64,000 nt of DNA from NCBI RefSeq assembly GCF_000332055.1, contig NZ_ALVZ01000232.1:52328-116327 (forward strand), in the 5' to 3' direction. Positions 17,897 through 26,517 of the stretch are shown here, one piece after another. Source of the stretch: Xenococcus sp. PCC 7305. GTDB lineage: Bacteria; Cyanobacteriota; Cyanobacteriia; Cyanobacteriales; Xenococcaceae. Position numbers and translations under genes: made by a program. The notes under the pieces are model-generated. The model saw only the letters and a program-made list of their open reading frames with translations. It searched no databases and had not been told where the DNA came from. Each line of letters begins with the position of its first letter. Position 1 is the stretch's first letter.

Positions 17897-18928
17897 TTAG
17901 TCGGAAAAAGGTGTTGCTACTGTCGAGTCAATAGGTTCGCCATCTGGAGTAGGAACAAAGTCAATACCCTCAACATCTGTTAGACCCATGTCATCTGTGT
18001 CCCCATAACTTTGATTTTGACCATCTTGTAAGGTTAGTTGCGCAATCACCTCATTATCATCATCATTGCCAACTAAAATATTATTGCCAAAATCCCAACC
18101 TAAGGCTTCAAACTTTACAGTATCGCCACTACTTAAACCTAAACCATCTTCTTGAGATTGATCGATGACTGCAATAATTTCTCCTGTATTGCGATCAACT
18201 TCATAGGTTTTATCATCATCATTATCTGTTACGAAAAGTCTCCCATCAGGAGCATGTTCAAGATCTTCTGCTCTTCGAGACTGTTCTCCTAGTCCTTGAA
18301 TTGTGCCGATGGCTTGGGGATCTCCGTTATTATCAAGGTCAACAACACTACCGTCAAATTTACTAATTCGATACAGTTTGTCATGTACTGACTGATTGCC
18401 ATTGTTATAGTCTTTGAGTAAGGCTATTAAATCCCCTGTCAGAGGATCTATTGATATTCCTGACACATTATCTTTATAGCTATCGCAAGGAATTTGAATT
18501 GCACCCAATATGCTGACTGTATTGTTTCCAGTCCGAGCTTCTAAAGCATTTTGAATCTTGAATGACATCAGAGTGGCACAATATTCACCATTATCAGGAA
18601 CACCTAGGATACGATCTAGCGCCATATACATAGTGCCATCTTCATCAAGAGTCATGGCTTCTATATCTTCGCCAATGGCTTCGATACTGCCATTATTATC
18701 CCATTTGAGTTCACCATAGTTTGTGAATCCAGTAAAAGTAAGATAGTCTTCAAAGGAAAATAGTTGTCCATCATCTTCGTCAATCCCCCACAATCTTGGT
18801 GTATTGGATTGTGCTTGTGCTTGGTAATCTTGATTAATCAAAGGTTGAATTGTACTAACTCCAGCAATTAATGTTGCGAAAAAGCTGGTCGCTGCAAATT
18901 TGAATAATTTGGCATATTTACCTGACAT
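17897..18928 (-). CDS. Secreted beta-propeller-like protein, function unknown
   Basis: About 343 aa from the ATG at 18928 (MSGKYAKLFKF). The frame is open 36 bp further, but this start places a signal peptide correctly (FAATSFFATLIAGVSTIQP, then AQAQS). The mature protein is acidic. It contains repeated strands of the type DGTMYMALD, LTGDLIALLKDY, DGRLFVTDNDDDKTYEVDRNTG and FGNNILVGNDDDNEV, spaced as in esterase-like or NHL/SdiA-regulated propellers. The Asp-rich loops suggest calcium binding. No sorting signal is seen. It probably acts outside the cytoplasmic membrane. The fold assignment is an inference from the repeat pattern only. Confidence 0.65.
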   Translation of the reverse strand: MSGKYAKLFKFAATSFFATLIAGVSTIQPLINQDYQAQAQSNTPRLWGIDEDDGQLFSFEDYLTFTGFTNYGELKWDNNGSIEAIGEDIEAMTLDEDGTMYMALDRILGVPDNGEYCATLMSFKIQNALEARTGNNTVSILGAIQIPCDSYKDNVSGISIDPLTGDLIALLKDYNNGNQSVHDKLYRISKFDGSVVDLDNNGDPQAIGTIQGLGEQSRRAEDLEHAPDGRLFVTDNDDDKTYEVDRNTGEIIAVIDQSQEDGLGLSSGDTVKFEALGWDFGNNILVGNDDDNEVIAQLTLQDGQNQSYGDTDDMGLTDVEGIDFVPTPDGEPIDSTVATPFSD

Positions 18929-19395
18929 AATGTTTGTTCCCGTAATAAAAAAATTATGTTCCATGTAGAGAATAACTAATAATTCAGAGAAAATACATCG
19001 GTGTTATTGCCCTAAAGTCAGTGAATTTATGGTGAAAAAATATCTCGATAAACAAGGATTTTTTTATTTTATTATCAAGTGAAACCCTTAAGGCTTATTG
19101 ATAAAGAGTTTGAGAGTTTCAGTATTTTTACCTAAAATACTTTAAGTCGAACAATATGCATAGTTATATGATTTTTGTGCGTTATCCTTCATATTTACTT
19201 GAGCATAATTAAAGATTCTTTATCATAATTTTATCTACTTGATGAACTTTTAATAATTCGATGAAGAAAGAAAGAAGAATTCTACGAGATATTGACTAGA
19301 TTAGTTTAGGGTTGATAACTTTAAGCTTAAGTTTATTATGTTTTTTATTATTCAAATAGCTATAGAAAGGCTTTTTACAATCAATCGATAAAATT
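18929..19395. other. Divergent intergenic region, no gene seen
   Basis: 467 bp of AT-rich DNA between the secreted propeller-like gene (minus) and the metalloprotease gene (plus). It must contain both promoters. I see no RNA gene and no credible small frame. Confidence 0.5.
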
Positions 19396-20886
19396 ATGGA
19401 CGGAACTGATATTGGAACTCAATTTGATTTTAGCTTTGCCGAAGGGACATCTTGGGAACAAATAGTCGGATTTCAAATGGCAGGGGAAATCTGGTCGACC
19501 TATCTCAAAGATGATGTAGCGGTTAGAATTCATGTAGAAACTACAGATTTATTACCAGAAGATGTTATTGGCGGAGCATTACCAGGAAAGAAAAAAGAAT
19601 TAGATTATGACAAATTTAAGAAAGAGTTTGTTCGGGATATCTCCTCCGACAATGACTTACTTGCTTTTGGAAACTTAATCTCTGACGAAAAAGAATTTAG
19701 TGCCTTAGTTGATGGAGAAGAAATAAATAAAACCAAGAAACTCAAGTTAACCAATGCTAATGCCAAAGCCCTGGGAGTTTTAAATCACGATAGCAAAAAA
19801 CTCGATGGCTATATTGTGATGAATGATCTAACAGGTCAAGATACTGTTAGTTGGAATTATGATTATTTGAACAGTACCAGTAATAATATTGCCAGTGATC
19901 AATTAGACTTTCTTTCTGTTGCCTTACATGAAATTGGTCATATTTTAGGTTTTGCTAGTGGAGTTGATAATGACAAATGGCTTAAAGTCGTTACCGAAGC
20001 GCAAACTAAAGATAAATCGATCAAAGATGATGCGATGAAATTTGCCACTCCTCTAGATCTATATCGTTATTCTGGCGATGGAATTGGCTTTGGTAGTTTG
20101 GATTTTTCTGTGGGAGGCAATCCTTATTTCTCTATTGATGGTGGGACGACCAACTTGGCAGGGTTTTCCACAGGTGAAGCCATAGATTTGGGGGGAGATG
20201 GCTATCAAGCAAGTCATTGGAAACATCAAGACAATCCCTTGGGGATTATGAATCCAGCTTTGAAGCCAGGTCAAGTTAATAAGATTTCTGATCTAGATGT
20301 CACAGCAATGGATGTTATTGGTTGGAATGTTCAAGAGCAAGTAAATCTAGATTGGGATGAAATACACCAAACTGCACTAGAAAAAGCAGATTCCGTGGCG
20401 ATAGGCGACCATACCAAAGATATTGAAAAAATGCTTAAAGAAAGTGAAGAATATGAAGGGCGAAGAAGCCGCAGTAGTGGCAGCGTAGGTAATTCTTGGC
20501 AAGTGGGTTTATGGGCCAAGATCAAATTTCAAAAGTTGGATCTCTCAGATGTTGATTTTGTGAGTAAGTCATCGGAATTCGATTCAGAGTTTGATAGTTC
20601 TGGTGACTCAAACCGTGAAATTCCGATCGCGGAAATAGATAATGGTTCTCCAGAAGTGCAATCAGCTTCGCTGGCGCATTCGCGATCGCGTTTTGCTAGG
20701 GGCGAGGAATGGGGTGATAAGTTGCAGAATCTAGATTTTCAACCTGATCAACTAGCTAGAAGATCTTTGTTTAAAAAAGGTAGAAGAATGGCTACTCGCG
20801 ATCGCCAACAGGAAGATTTATGGCCTTCAAGAGATTTTGTTCCTTCTCATTTAAAACTACCCAATCTTGAGCAACCTTTACTTTGA
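19396..20886 (+). CDS. NF038122-type zinc metalloprotease
   Basis: A 496-aa protein whose first 330 residues match the NF038122 family of zinc metalloproteases. The opening FDFSFAEGTSWEQIVGFQMAG and the zincin motif LHEIGHILGFASGVD are both visible. In that motif the two His and the later Asp bind zinc, as in the HExxHxxGxxxD class. A downstream ITALDVIGW-like block (VTAMDVIGW) is the usual end of the catalytic domain. Unlike many relatives there is no signal peptide at this start. The C-terminal 150 residues are charged and low in complexity, with several Ser-Arg stretches and no PEP-CTERM tail. Export is therefore uncertain; the start could be further upstream in a non-ATG frame. Substrates are unknown. 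Confidence 0.8.
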   Translation: MDGTDIGTQFDFSFAEGTSWEQIVGFQMAGEIWSTYLKDDVAVRIHVETTDLLPEDVIGGALPGKKKELDYDKFKKEFVRDISSDNDLLAFGNLISDEKEFSALVDGEEINKTKKLKLTNANAKALGVLNHDSKKLDGYIVMNDLTGQDTVSWNYDYLNSTSNNIASDQLDFLSVALHEIGHILGFASGVDNDKWLKVVTEAQTKDKSIKDDAMKFATPLDLYRYSGDGIGFGSLDFSVGGNPYFSIDGGTTNLAGFSTGEAIDLGGDGYQASHWKHQDNPLGIMNPALKPGQVNKISDLDVTAMDVIGWNVQEQVNLDWDEIHQTALEKADSVAIGDHTKDIEKMLKESEEYEGRRSRSSGSVGNSWQVGLWAKIKFQKLDLSDVDFVSKSSEFDSEFDSSGDSNREIPIAEIDNGSPEVQSASLAHSRSRFARGEEWGDKLQNLDFQPDQLARRSLFKKGRRMATRDRQQEDLWPSRDFVPSHLKLPNLEQPLL

Positions 20887-20896
20887 TAGGCTTTCT

Positions 20897-21448
20897 CTAT
20901 TCCTCTTCTGCAAACCAAGCAGTCAAATCCTCTAGTCGCTCAAAATCCAATAATTCTTCACCTAAATTTTCCAGGTCTTCAATCCTTAAGCCTTTGACTT
21001 GAGCTTCTATTTCTGGGGTCAATTGCCCAATTTTCCGTTTGAGCAGACGAAGAATTAGCTCAGTTTCTCGTTGTATTCCTTCTTGTCTTCCTTGTTTGAT
21101 TCCTGTTCTCATCCAACTGGTAACTATTTCCATAACTTGTTCCCTATCTTCTGACTCAATTGTACTGAGTTCGGTTTGAAATATTTGTTCTTCTGATTCA
21201 TCTAAGTTGAGATATGTATCGATAAATCCTGAGATTAATTGCATTTTAGCTGGGTCTAATTTTAAGGTCACCAGTAAGCGCAGACTAACCTTGGGTTGAT
21301 CTTCTGTGGCAATCTGCATCTTAGCCATAAGTGCTGATGCTACGGGATTACGCTGGTTGAGAAAATCTCGCCAATTAAGTTGATTGAGTTGTAAGACTCG
21401 ATAGTTAAATTCAAGTACTTTGATGTCAGGAAATTCTAGTTGATTCAT
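20897..21448 (-). CDS. Truncated Rpn/PD-(D/E)XK-type protein, DUF4351 C-terminal part
   Basis: 183 aa matching only the rear half of cyanobacterial Rpn-like or DUF4351 proteins. Visible blocks are VLEFNYRVLQLNQLNWRDF, NPVASALMAKM, LKLDPAKMQLISGFIDTYL and the terminal DUF4351 helices (LRIEDLENLGEELLDF). The family normally has about 120-150 residues of PD-(D/E)XK nuclease fold in front of this. Here the ATG corresponds to an internal position. The bases just upstream still encode FPIIV in another frame, resembling the nuclease-domain strand, before the next gene begins. It is probably a non-functional remnant of a mobile-element-associated nuclease; expression cannot be judged. Confidence 0.7.
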   Translation of the reverse strand: MNQLEFPDIKVLEFNYRVLQLNQLNWRDFLNQRNPVASALMAKMQIATEDQPKVSLRLLVTLKLDPAKMQLISGFIDTYLNLDESEEQIFQTELSTIESEDREQVMEIVTSWMRTGIKQGRQEGIQRETELILRLLKRKIGQLTPEIEAQVKGLRIEDLENLGEELLDFERLEDLTAWFAEEE

Positions 21449-21552
21449 AAAGTAGCTAAAATGCGATCGCCCCTCTAAAGATAATCGCCCATGACAATAA
21501 TAGGGAATCAGACTAGCATTGGGGAGAATTCAGCTTTGATTACCCAATCTCT

Positions 21553-24351
21553 ATGAAATATGTCTCACTGGTTGCTGGTTGTTTACTAATATCGATAAAC
21601 TTAGCGAGGCACTGCGCGATCGCATCAGCTCAAGTTATTGAAGATCAAACTCTTCCCAATAACTCCATCGTTACTCCCCAAGGCGACGTTTTAGAAATTA
21701 CAGGTGGCACTAGCAGAGGCAATAACTTATTTCATAGTTTCAGCGAATTTTCTGCACTAGCCGATCAAACAGTATTTTTTAATAATGGATTAACCGTAGA
21801 AAATATTCTCAGTCGAGTTACAGGCAGCTCTATTTCTAATATTGAAGGTCTCATCAAAGCCAACGGCACAGCCAATTTATTTCTAATTAATCCCAATGGC
21901 ATTATTTTTGGCGAAAACGCAGCCTTAGATATTGGGGGTTCCTTTATTGGTAGCACAGCCGATAGTATTCAATTTGCCGATGGCAGTCAATTTAGTGCGG
22001 TAAACCCTGAAGTTGAACCTTTATTAACGATTAGTATTCCTCTGGGTTTGCAATATGGAACTAACCCTCAAGATATTACGGTTTTAGGTACAGGGAATAA
22101 TCTCAGCATTGACTTTGATACTTTTACTGTCAATCGAAGCGATCGCCCGACAGGATTACAAGTCGCATCAGGCAACACATTGGCTTTGGTCGGCGGGAAT
22201 ATTTCCTTGATCGGAGGCAACTTAACAGCACCAGATGGCAGGATCGAGCTAGGAACTGTTGCTGAAGCAGGTCTAGTTAGTCTTAATCAAGATGATTTGG
22301 GTTGGAATTTCAACTATGAGGCAGTCAATAATTTTCAGGATATTAGTCTTACTGAAGCTGCTTCGATTGAAGTTAGTGGCAATGGTGGCGGCAATGTTCA
22401 GCTTTTAGGGCGAGCAATCAATATAGCTGATGGTTCGGCAATTTTGGCAGATACTTTGGGAGATGTATCAGGGGAGCAATTGCTTATTACAGCTACCGAA
22501 AGCTTAGAAATTACAGGAGCAGCAATAGATAATTATTTTCCGACTCGTCTTTCTACCGATGTTGACCTGGGTGCAACAGGAGATGGCGGAGATTTAATTA
22601 TTAATAGTAATTATTTATTAGTTGCCGATGGAGCACAAATTAATAGTGGCACTTTCGATTTAGGCGATGCAGGAAAATTAACCGTTAATGCAGTTGAGAT
22701 CGAAGTTATTGGCGAATCAGCCGATGGTGAATTTGCGAGTGGTTTATTTGCTCAGGCCGATTTTGGTGAAACAGGCAATGGTGGCGAACTCAATATTTTC
22801 ACAGATTATCTATTAGTTGCCGATGGGGCCCAAATTTCGACCACTACTTTCAATTCAGCAAATGCGGGGAATTTAACAATTCAAGCTACGGAAATCGAAT
22901 TACTGGGAGCTTCAGGAGAATTTTCCAGTGGTTTGTTTACTAGTTCTGAAGACTCAGGTAATGGCGGGAATCTCAATATAGAAACTGATTATTTACTCGT
23001 AGCTGATGGTGCAGAAGTTTCGACCACCAGTTTTTACTCAGGAAATGGCGGAACTTTAACCGTTAAAGCCGAAGAGATCGAACTGTTTTCTGGTTCTCGT
23101 GGTACTGGCTCTAGTGGATTATTTGCGAGCACAGAAGGGATCGGCAATGGCGGAAATATTATTGTAGAAACCAATAGTTTATTAGTCGCCGACGGCGCAC
23201 AAATTGCTGCGTTTACTGCTAGTGAAGGAGATGCCGGTAGTTTAAATATTACTGCTAATACTATTGATGCGATCGCAACTTCCCCAGGAGGAACCCCTAG
23301 TGGTCTATTTGCCACTGTTCAGCCAGGAGGTATTGGCAATGGCGGAGAACTTCAGATTACGACCAATCAGTTACAAGTTAGGGAAGGAGCGCAAATTGCC
23401 GTCAGTACCCTAGACGGCGGAAATGGGGGCAATTTAACCGTCAATGCCAGGGAATCAGTAATTATTAACGGTAGCTCTGATAATGGAAGTAGTGGTTTAT
23501 TTGCCAATGCTATCTCAGAAAATGGCTCTGGGGGCAACATTAATTTGGTCACCAATTTACTGCAACTAGAAGAGGGGGCAACTATTAGTGTCAGTAACTT
23601 TCCTAGTAGCGAGAACTCGACCTTTGAACCAGGAACAGGAGCAGCAGGAAATTTAAATATCGTAGCTGAGGAAATTAACCTTACCAGGCAATCTATTATT
23701 TCAGCCGATACCTTTTCAGGCGATCGCGGGAATATCAGTTTAGCAACCAAGTTACTGTCAATGAGAGAAGCGAGCCAAATTAGCACCAACGCTCAAGGTA
23801 CAGCTACCGGAGGCAATATTACTATTGATGCGAGAAATGGCTTTATAGTTGCGACAGATTTTGAAAATAACGATATTACAGCTAATGCGATCTTTGGTGA
23901 TGGTGGTCGAGTAGATATTACCGCTTTAGATATTTTAGGTATTGAACCCCGTTCTGCTCCGACACCTTTGAGCGACATCACTGCAAGTTCCGAATTTGGT
24001 CTGGCAGGAAATATTACTCTCAACACTCAAGACTTACAAACAGAAACAGGGGTTATTGAACTACCTTTTAACTTTACTTCTCCTCCATTAGCCCAAGGTT
24101 GTACCCCAGGAAAAGCAAATAATAGCCGTTTTGTTAATATTGGCAGAGGTGGTCTCAGACCCCAAGGCGATCGCATTTTAGATAGTAAGGAAATTCTCGG
24201 TGATGTGCAAATTCCCCAGCAATGGAATAATGCCCAAGCTCAATCTACTGAGTCCATTGTCGAAGCAGAAACCTGGATCATTAATGAGCAAGGGAACGTA
24301 ATGTTGGTAGCTCAAAAGAAGTCAAATTCACTCCAATCTTGGTGCTTTTAG
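21553..24351 (+). CDS. Filamentous hemagglutinin-type two-partner secretion exoprotein
   Basis: A 932-aa protein with a signal peptide (SLVAGCLLISINLA, then ASAQ). A TPS secretion domain follows (residues 25-170): NNLFHSFSEFSAL, VENILSRVTG, LFLINPNGIIFGENAALDIGGSF, with the hallmark NPNGI. Then comes a long right-handed beta-helix of about 20-residue repeats (GNGGELNI, LLVADGAQI, SGLFA) to about residue 830. The C-terminal segment, with PLAQGCTPG and a late Cys, is typical of the cyanobacterial S-layer/TPS group. Such proteins are exported by a TpsB/FhaC outer-membrane pore; none is encoded in this window. A role in adhesion or surface coating is inferred. Confidence 0.9.
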   Translation: MKYVSLVAGCLLISINLARHCAIASAQVIEDQTLPNNSIVTPQGDVLEITGGTSRGNNLFHSFSEFSALADQTVFFNNGLTVENILSRVTGSSISNIEGLIKANGTANLFLINPNGIIFGENAALDIGGSFIGSTADSIQFADGSQFSAVNPEVEPLLTISIPLGLQYGTNPQDITVLGTGNNLSIDFDTFTVNRSDRPTGLQVASGNTLALVGGNISLIGGNLTAPDGRIELGTVAEAGLVSLNQDDLGWNFNYEAVNNFQDISLTEAASIEVSGNGGGNVQLLGRAINIADGSAILADTLGDVSGEQLLITATESLEITGAAIDNYFPTRLSTDVDLGATGDGGDLIINSNYLLVADGAQINSGTFDLGDAGKLTVNAVEIEVIGESADGEFASGLFAQADFGETGNGGELNIFTDYLLVADGAQISTTTFNSANAGNLTIQATEIELLGASGEFSSGLFTSSEDSGNGGNLNIETDYLLVADGAEVSTTSFYSGNGGTLTVKAEEIELFSGSRGTGSSGLFASTEGIGNGGNIIVETNSLLVADGAQIAAFTASEGDAGSLNITANTIDAIATSPGGTPSGLFATVQPGGIGNGGELQITTNQLQVREGAQIAVSTLDGGNGGNLTVNARESVIINGSSDNGSSGLFANAISENGSGGNINLVTNLLQLEEGATISVSNFPSSENSTFEPGTGAAGNLNIVAEEINLTRQSIISADTFSGDRGNISLATKLLSMREASQISTNAQGTATGGNITIDARNGFIVATDFENNDITANAIFGDGGRVDITALDILGIEPRSAPTPLSDITASSEFGLAGNITLNTQDLQTETGVIELPFNFTSPPLAQGCTPGKANNSRFVNIGRGGLRPQGDRILDSKEILGDVQIPQQWNNAQAQSTESIVEAETWIINEQGNVMLVAQKKSNSLQSWCF

Positions 24352-24390
24352 TGAGAAAATTATTGGAAGCATAAGCTTCCAATGACAATG

Positions 24391-24411
24391 TAGCTTTTTA
24401 AAAGCCTTTTT
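24391..24411. terminator. Possible bidirectional terminator
   Basis: A short hairpin (agctttt / aaaagcct) followed on the plus strand by a T-run lies 40 bp after the TPS gene and just beyond the 3' end of the tRNA gene on the minus strand. It could serve either transcript. The stem is short. Confidence 0.4.
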
Positions 24412-24418
24412 CGTTAAA

Positions 24419-24771
24419 CAGGACTGGCTGGAATCGAACCAGCGACCTAGTGCTTCAGATTTGTGCAGGTTTCCCTACTCTCTGGACTATCTCTTCACCA
24501 TGAGCTGGGTTGATTAGCCTTTAGGTGGTGGCCGTTATGTTATGGGACTATCATTTAGGTCTTGCCTTAAAACAAATTATCTCTGTTGCTCCCCATAACT
24601 AGTCTCTGCACCTTCTCTACCAGAGTTTATAGAGCTTGGCTCAAGATTACCTTATCTAGATTTTTAGACTTAGGCTTCCTTGAATTTGACCACATTCATT
24701 GACAAGGTTTCCTTTGTCATGCCCGATCACTTTCAGGAGGCACTTGCTCTATCCTACTGAGCTACAGCCCC
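24419..24771 (-). tRNA. tRNA-Arg(CCU), split by a group I intron
   Basis: Read on the minus strand, the ends form a complete cloverleaf. The acceptor is GGGGCTG paired with CAGTCCT and discriminator G, with no encoded CCA. The D stem is GCTC/GAGC. The anticodon stem is AGTGC/GCACT with loop CT-CCT-AA. The variable loop is 5 nt, and the T stem is GCTGG/CCAGC around TTCGATT. The 5' exon covers 24771-24735 and the 3' exon 24455-24419. The anticodon CCU reads AGG arginine codons. The gene is interrupted immediately after anticodon base U36; without removal of the intervening 279 nt the tRNA cannot fold. Confidence 0.93.
24456..24734 (-). ncRNA. Group I self-splicing intron in tRNA-Arg(CCU)
   Basis: The 279-nt insert shows the hallmarks of a group I ribozyme. 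The 5' exon ends in U and the intron ends in G. P1 can form between exon CCU plus intron GA and the internal guide UCGGG, with a U-G wobble at the splice site. A P2-like hairpin (gacaaagg / ccttgtc) follows. A Q-like segment (taatcttgagcc), an R-like segment (gtgcagagacta) and an S-like segment (gaagagatagtcc) appear in the correct order. The intron has no open frame, so it carries no homing endonuclease. Related introns occur in cyanobacterial tRNA-Leu and in proteobacterial tRNA-Arg(CCU) genes. Confidence 0.88.
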
Positions 24772-24936
24772 AAATTGAACATTCTACAAATTTTAAACCA
24801 TAAAAGTAATTAAAATTGGTTCTGTGGTGGTTAGCAAAATTTTTGTATAGAAAACTTTACTTAACTAATAATTATTGCAACAAAGAGTCTATCATTGTTT
24901 CAAAATGCAAAACATGCAAAACAGGAGAACTTAATT

Positions 24937-25203
24937 TTGTCTTATATTACATTGCTTGCCGCAGCTTCGGTTCCAGCTACCGTAGAATGGAGTCCTAAAG
25001 TTGCAATTGTTATGATTATCTGCAACATTATTGCGATCGCTATTGGCAAATACACCATTCAGAATCCCAGCTCTGAACCTGCTCTACCCTCTGCTGAATA
25101 TTTTGGTGGTATGGGATTACCAGCGTTATTAGGTACTACTAGTTTGGGTCATCTAATTGGTGCCGGGATGATTTTAGGCTTAGCTAGTGTTGGTGCGCTC
25201 TAG
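24937..25203 (+). CDS. psaK: Photosystem I reaction center subunit PsaK
   Basis: An 88-aa thylakoid membrane protein of photosystem I, placed at the complex periphery where it takes part in antenna contacts. Recognised by VEWSPKVAIVMIICNIIAIAIGKY (first membrane helix and stromal loop) and LLGTTSLGHLIGAGMILGL (second helix). I choose the TTG at 24937 as the start: AGGAGA lies 8 bases upstream, and it gives the normal PsaK length of about 86-90 aa. The frame extends to another TTG at 24895, but the extra residues (FQNAKHAKQEN) are not PsaK-like. It is monocistronic, with a strong terminator behind it. Confidence 0.93.
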   Translation: MSYITLLAAASVPATVEWSPKVAIVMIICNIIAIAIGKYTIQNPSSEPALPSAEYFGGMGLPALLGTTSLGHLIGAGMILGLASVGAL

Positions 25204-25250
25204 TATATATCTATCTATTGAATATATAACGAAACATCTTTCCTTCTGTT

Positions 25251-25282
25251 TGGGATAAGCATTTTTTCTTATCCCATTTTTA
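25251..25282 (+). terminator. Rho-independent terminator of psaK
   Basis: A 9-bp stem tgggataag / cttatccca with an 8-nt loop is followed directly by TTTTTATT, 47 bp after the psaK stop. This is a classic intrinsic terminator. Confidence 0.85.
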
Positions 25283-25306
25283 TTGCCGAAGTGAATTGAG
25301 TCTTAT

Positions 25307-26458
25307 TTATCTAACTGGTCTTAATAATCTTAAACTCAATACTGCGATTGTAATGGTGGCTAGAGCGATCGCTTTGACTTGATTTTCCCAATTACCATTT
25401 AATTCTCCTAGGTAATGGGAGCCAATGCAGATGCCATGAACCGTCGCCAAAACTAATGCGGGAACTGCTAATAAATGAATGCTCCGCCAAGATTTGCCTA
25501 GGGATTTTTGCCAGTGATTAGTACTGGTCAAGGCAACAGGAGTTAGTATTAACAAAGCAGTTATTCCCAAGATCAACCCTAGACGATGTTGGGGAAGCAT
25601 AAACATTGGGGTTCGCCAATCCCAATTTAGGGAGTGATCCATCATATGTAGCATATGGGCGATCGCAAGAATATAAGCACCTACCCCAATCCCGCGACGA
25701 TATTTGAGAGGAGTTGACCACCAATGGCTTATCGGTCGAGCGATTAAAGCCAAGGAAAGCAAAATAAACGCTCCATGACCCGTTAAATCTACCATTGCAT
25801 CAGTGCGGAACAAAGTTAAAATCCCAATAACAAGAGTAATCCAGCCCCCTAAACCAAATAACTGGCTGCGTCTGTCGATGCTAAGACGAGATGCTGAGAT
25901 CCCTAATGTCAGCATTGTGGGCACAGTTCCTAAGCCAAAAGCCACCATGGTCATAGCACCAGACCAGATATTCCCTGTCTCCGCAGCGGTGATTTGGGCA
26001 ACATAAAGAAAACCGCAGGGAATTAAGCCCCAAAATAAGCCAAGAACAGCAGGAGTCCACCATTTACTTTCGATAGCAATTTGGCTCATGGCAGCACCCA
26101 AATTTTGGTGCAATTTTCCTTGCAAAGGATGAATTACGGGAACATTAGGTAGTAAGTTCGGATTAATTCTGGTTAGTCCTAGCCAGATGAGCAATAAACT
26201 CGTTGTAATCCCCATAATTTGCTTCAATTGGGCTGTAAATAGTAGGGAACCAAAACTGCCCAGAGCAATACCCACTAAGCCATAACTAGTAATTCGCCCA
26301 AGATTCAGTAGGAAATGAAACGAAAAACTATTCAACCATTTTTTGGAATCTGTATTTGATAGGGAAAAGGATAACGCCAATGGGCCACACATCCCTGCAC
26401 AATGACCAAAGCTACCTACGAAGCCTAAACTAGCAATCAGAAAAAAATCGAGATTCAT
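25307..26458 (-). CDS. UreH/SafE-type membrane protein with C-terminal ferric-reductase-like helices
   Basis: A 383-aa polytopic membrane protein with about ten helices. The first 220 residues match the UreH/SafE-like branch of the LysE/DsbD-type transporter fold: GSFGHCAGMCGPLALSF with C20-x3-C24, and a second conserved Cys in GLIPCGFLY. Relatives handle metals or thiol redox chemistry, for example with copper-oxidase assembly. The last 150 residues look like a heme-bearing transmembrane domain of the ferric-reductase type, with His in AHMLHMMDHSLN, SIHLLAVPAL and ATVHG. The combination suggests a membrane redox or metal-transport function. It is minus strand, 59 bp downstream of the 539-aa gene, possibly the last gene of the cimA transcript. 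Confidence 0.75.
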   Translation of the reverse strand: MNLDFFLIASLGFVGSFGHCAGMCGPLALSFSLSNTDSKKWLNSFSFHFLLNLGRITSYGLVGIALGSFGSLLFTAQLKQIMGITTSLLLIWLGLTRINPNLLPNVPVIHPLQGKLHQNLGAAMSQIAIESKWWTPAVLGLFWGLIPCGFLYVAQITAAETGNIWSGAMTMVAFGLGTVPTMLTLGISASRLSIDRRSQLFGLGGWITLVIGILTLFRTDAMVDLTGHGAFILLSLALIARPISHWWSTPLKYRRGIGVGAYILAIAHMLHMMDHSLNWDWRTPMFMLPQHRLGLILGITALLILTPVALTSTNHWQKSLGKSWRSIHLLAVPALVLATVHGICIGSHYLGELNGNWENQVKAIALATITIAVLSLRLLRPVR

Positions 26459-26517
26459 GCTCTAGCCCTTCTTGAGCCTATCAAGTTTCAGTTTAAAGAA
26501 AAGACCCAATCATAGAA

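Noticed and set aside
24419..24771. Two separate degenerate tRNA fragments or a tRNA pseudogene
   Set aside because: All stems pair perfectly when the halves are joined, and the insert has ordered group I intron elements, so an intron-split gene is the better reading.
24816..24998. A 60-aa plus-strand open frame before psaK
   Set aside because: It overlaps the psaK start in another frame and has no protein-like features.
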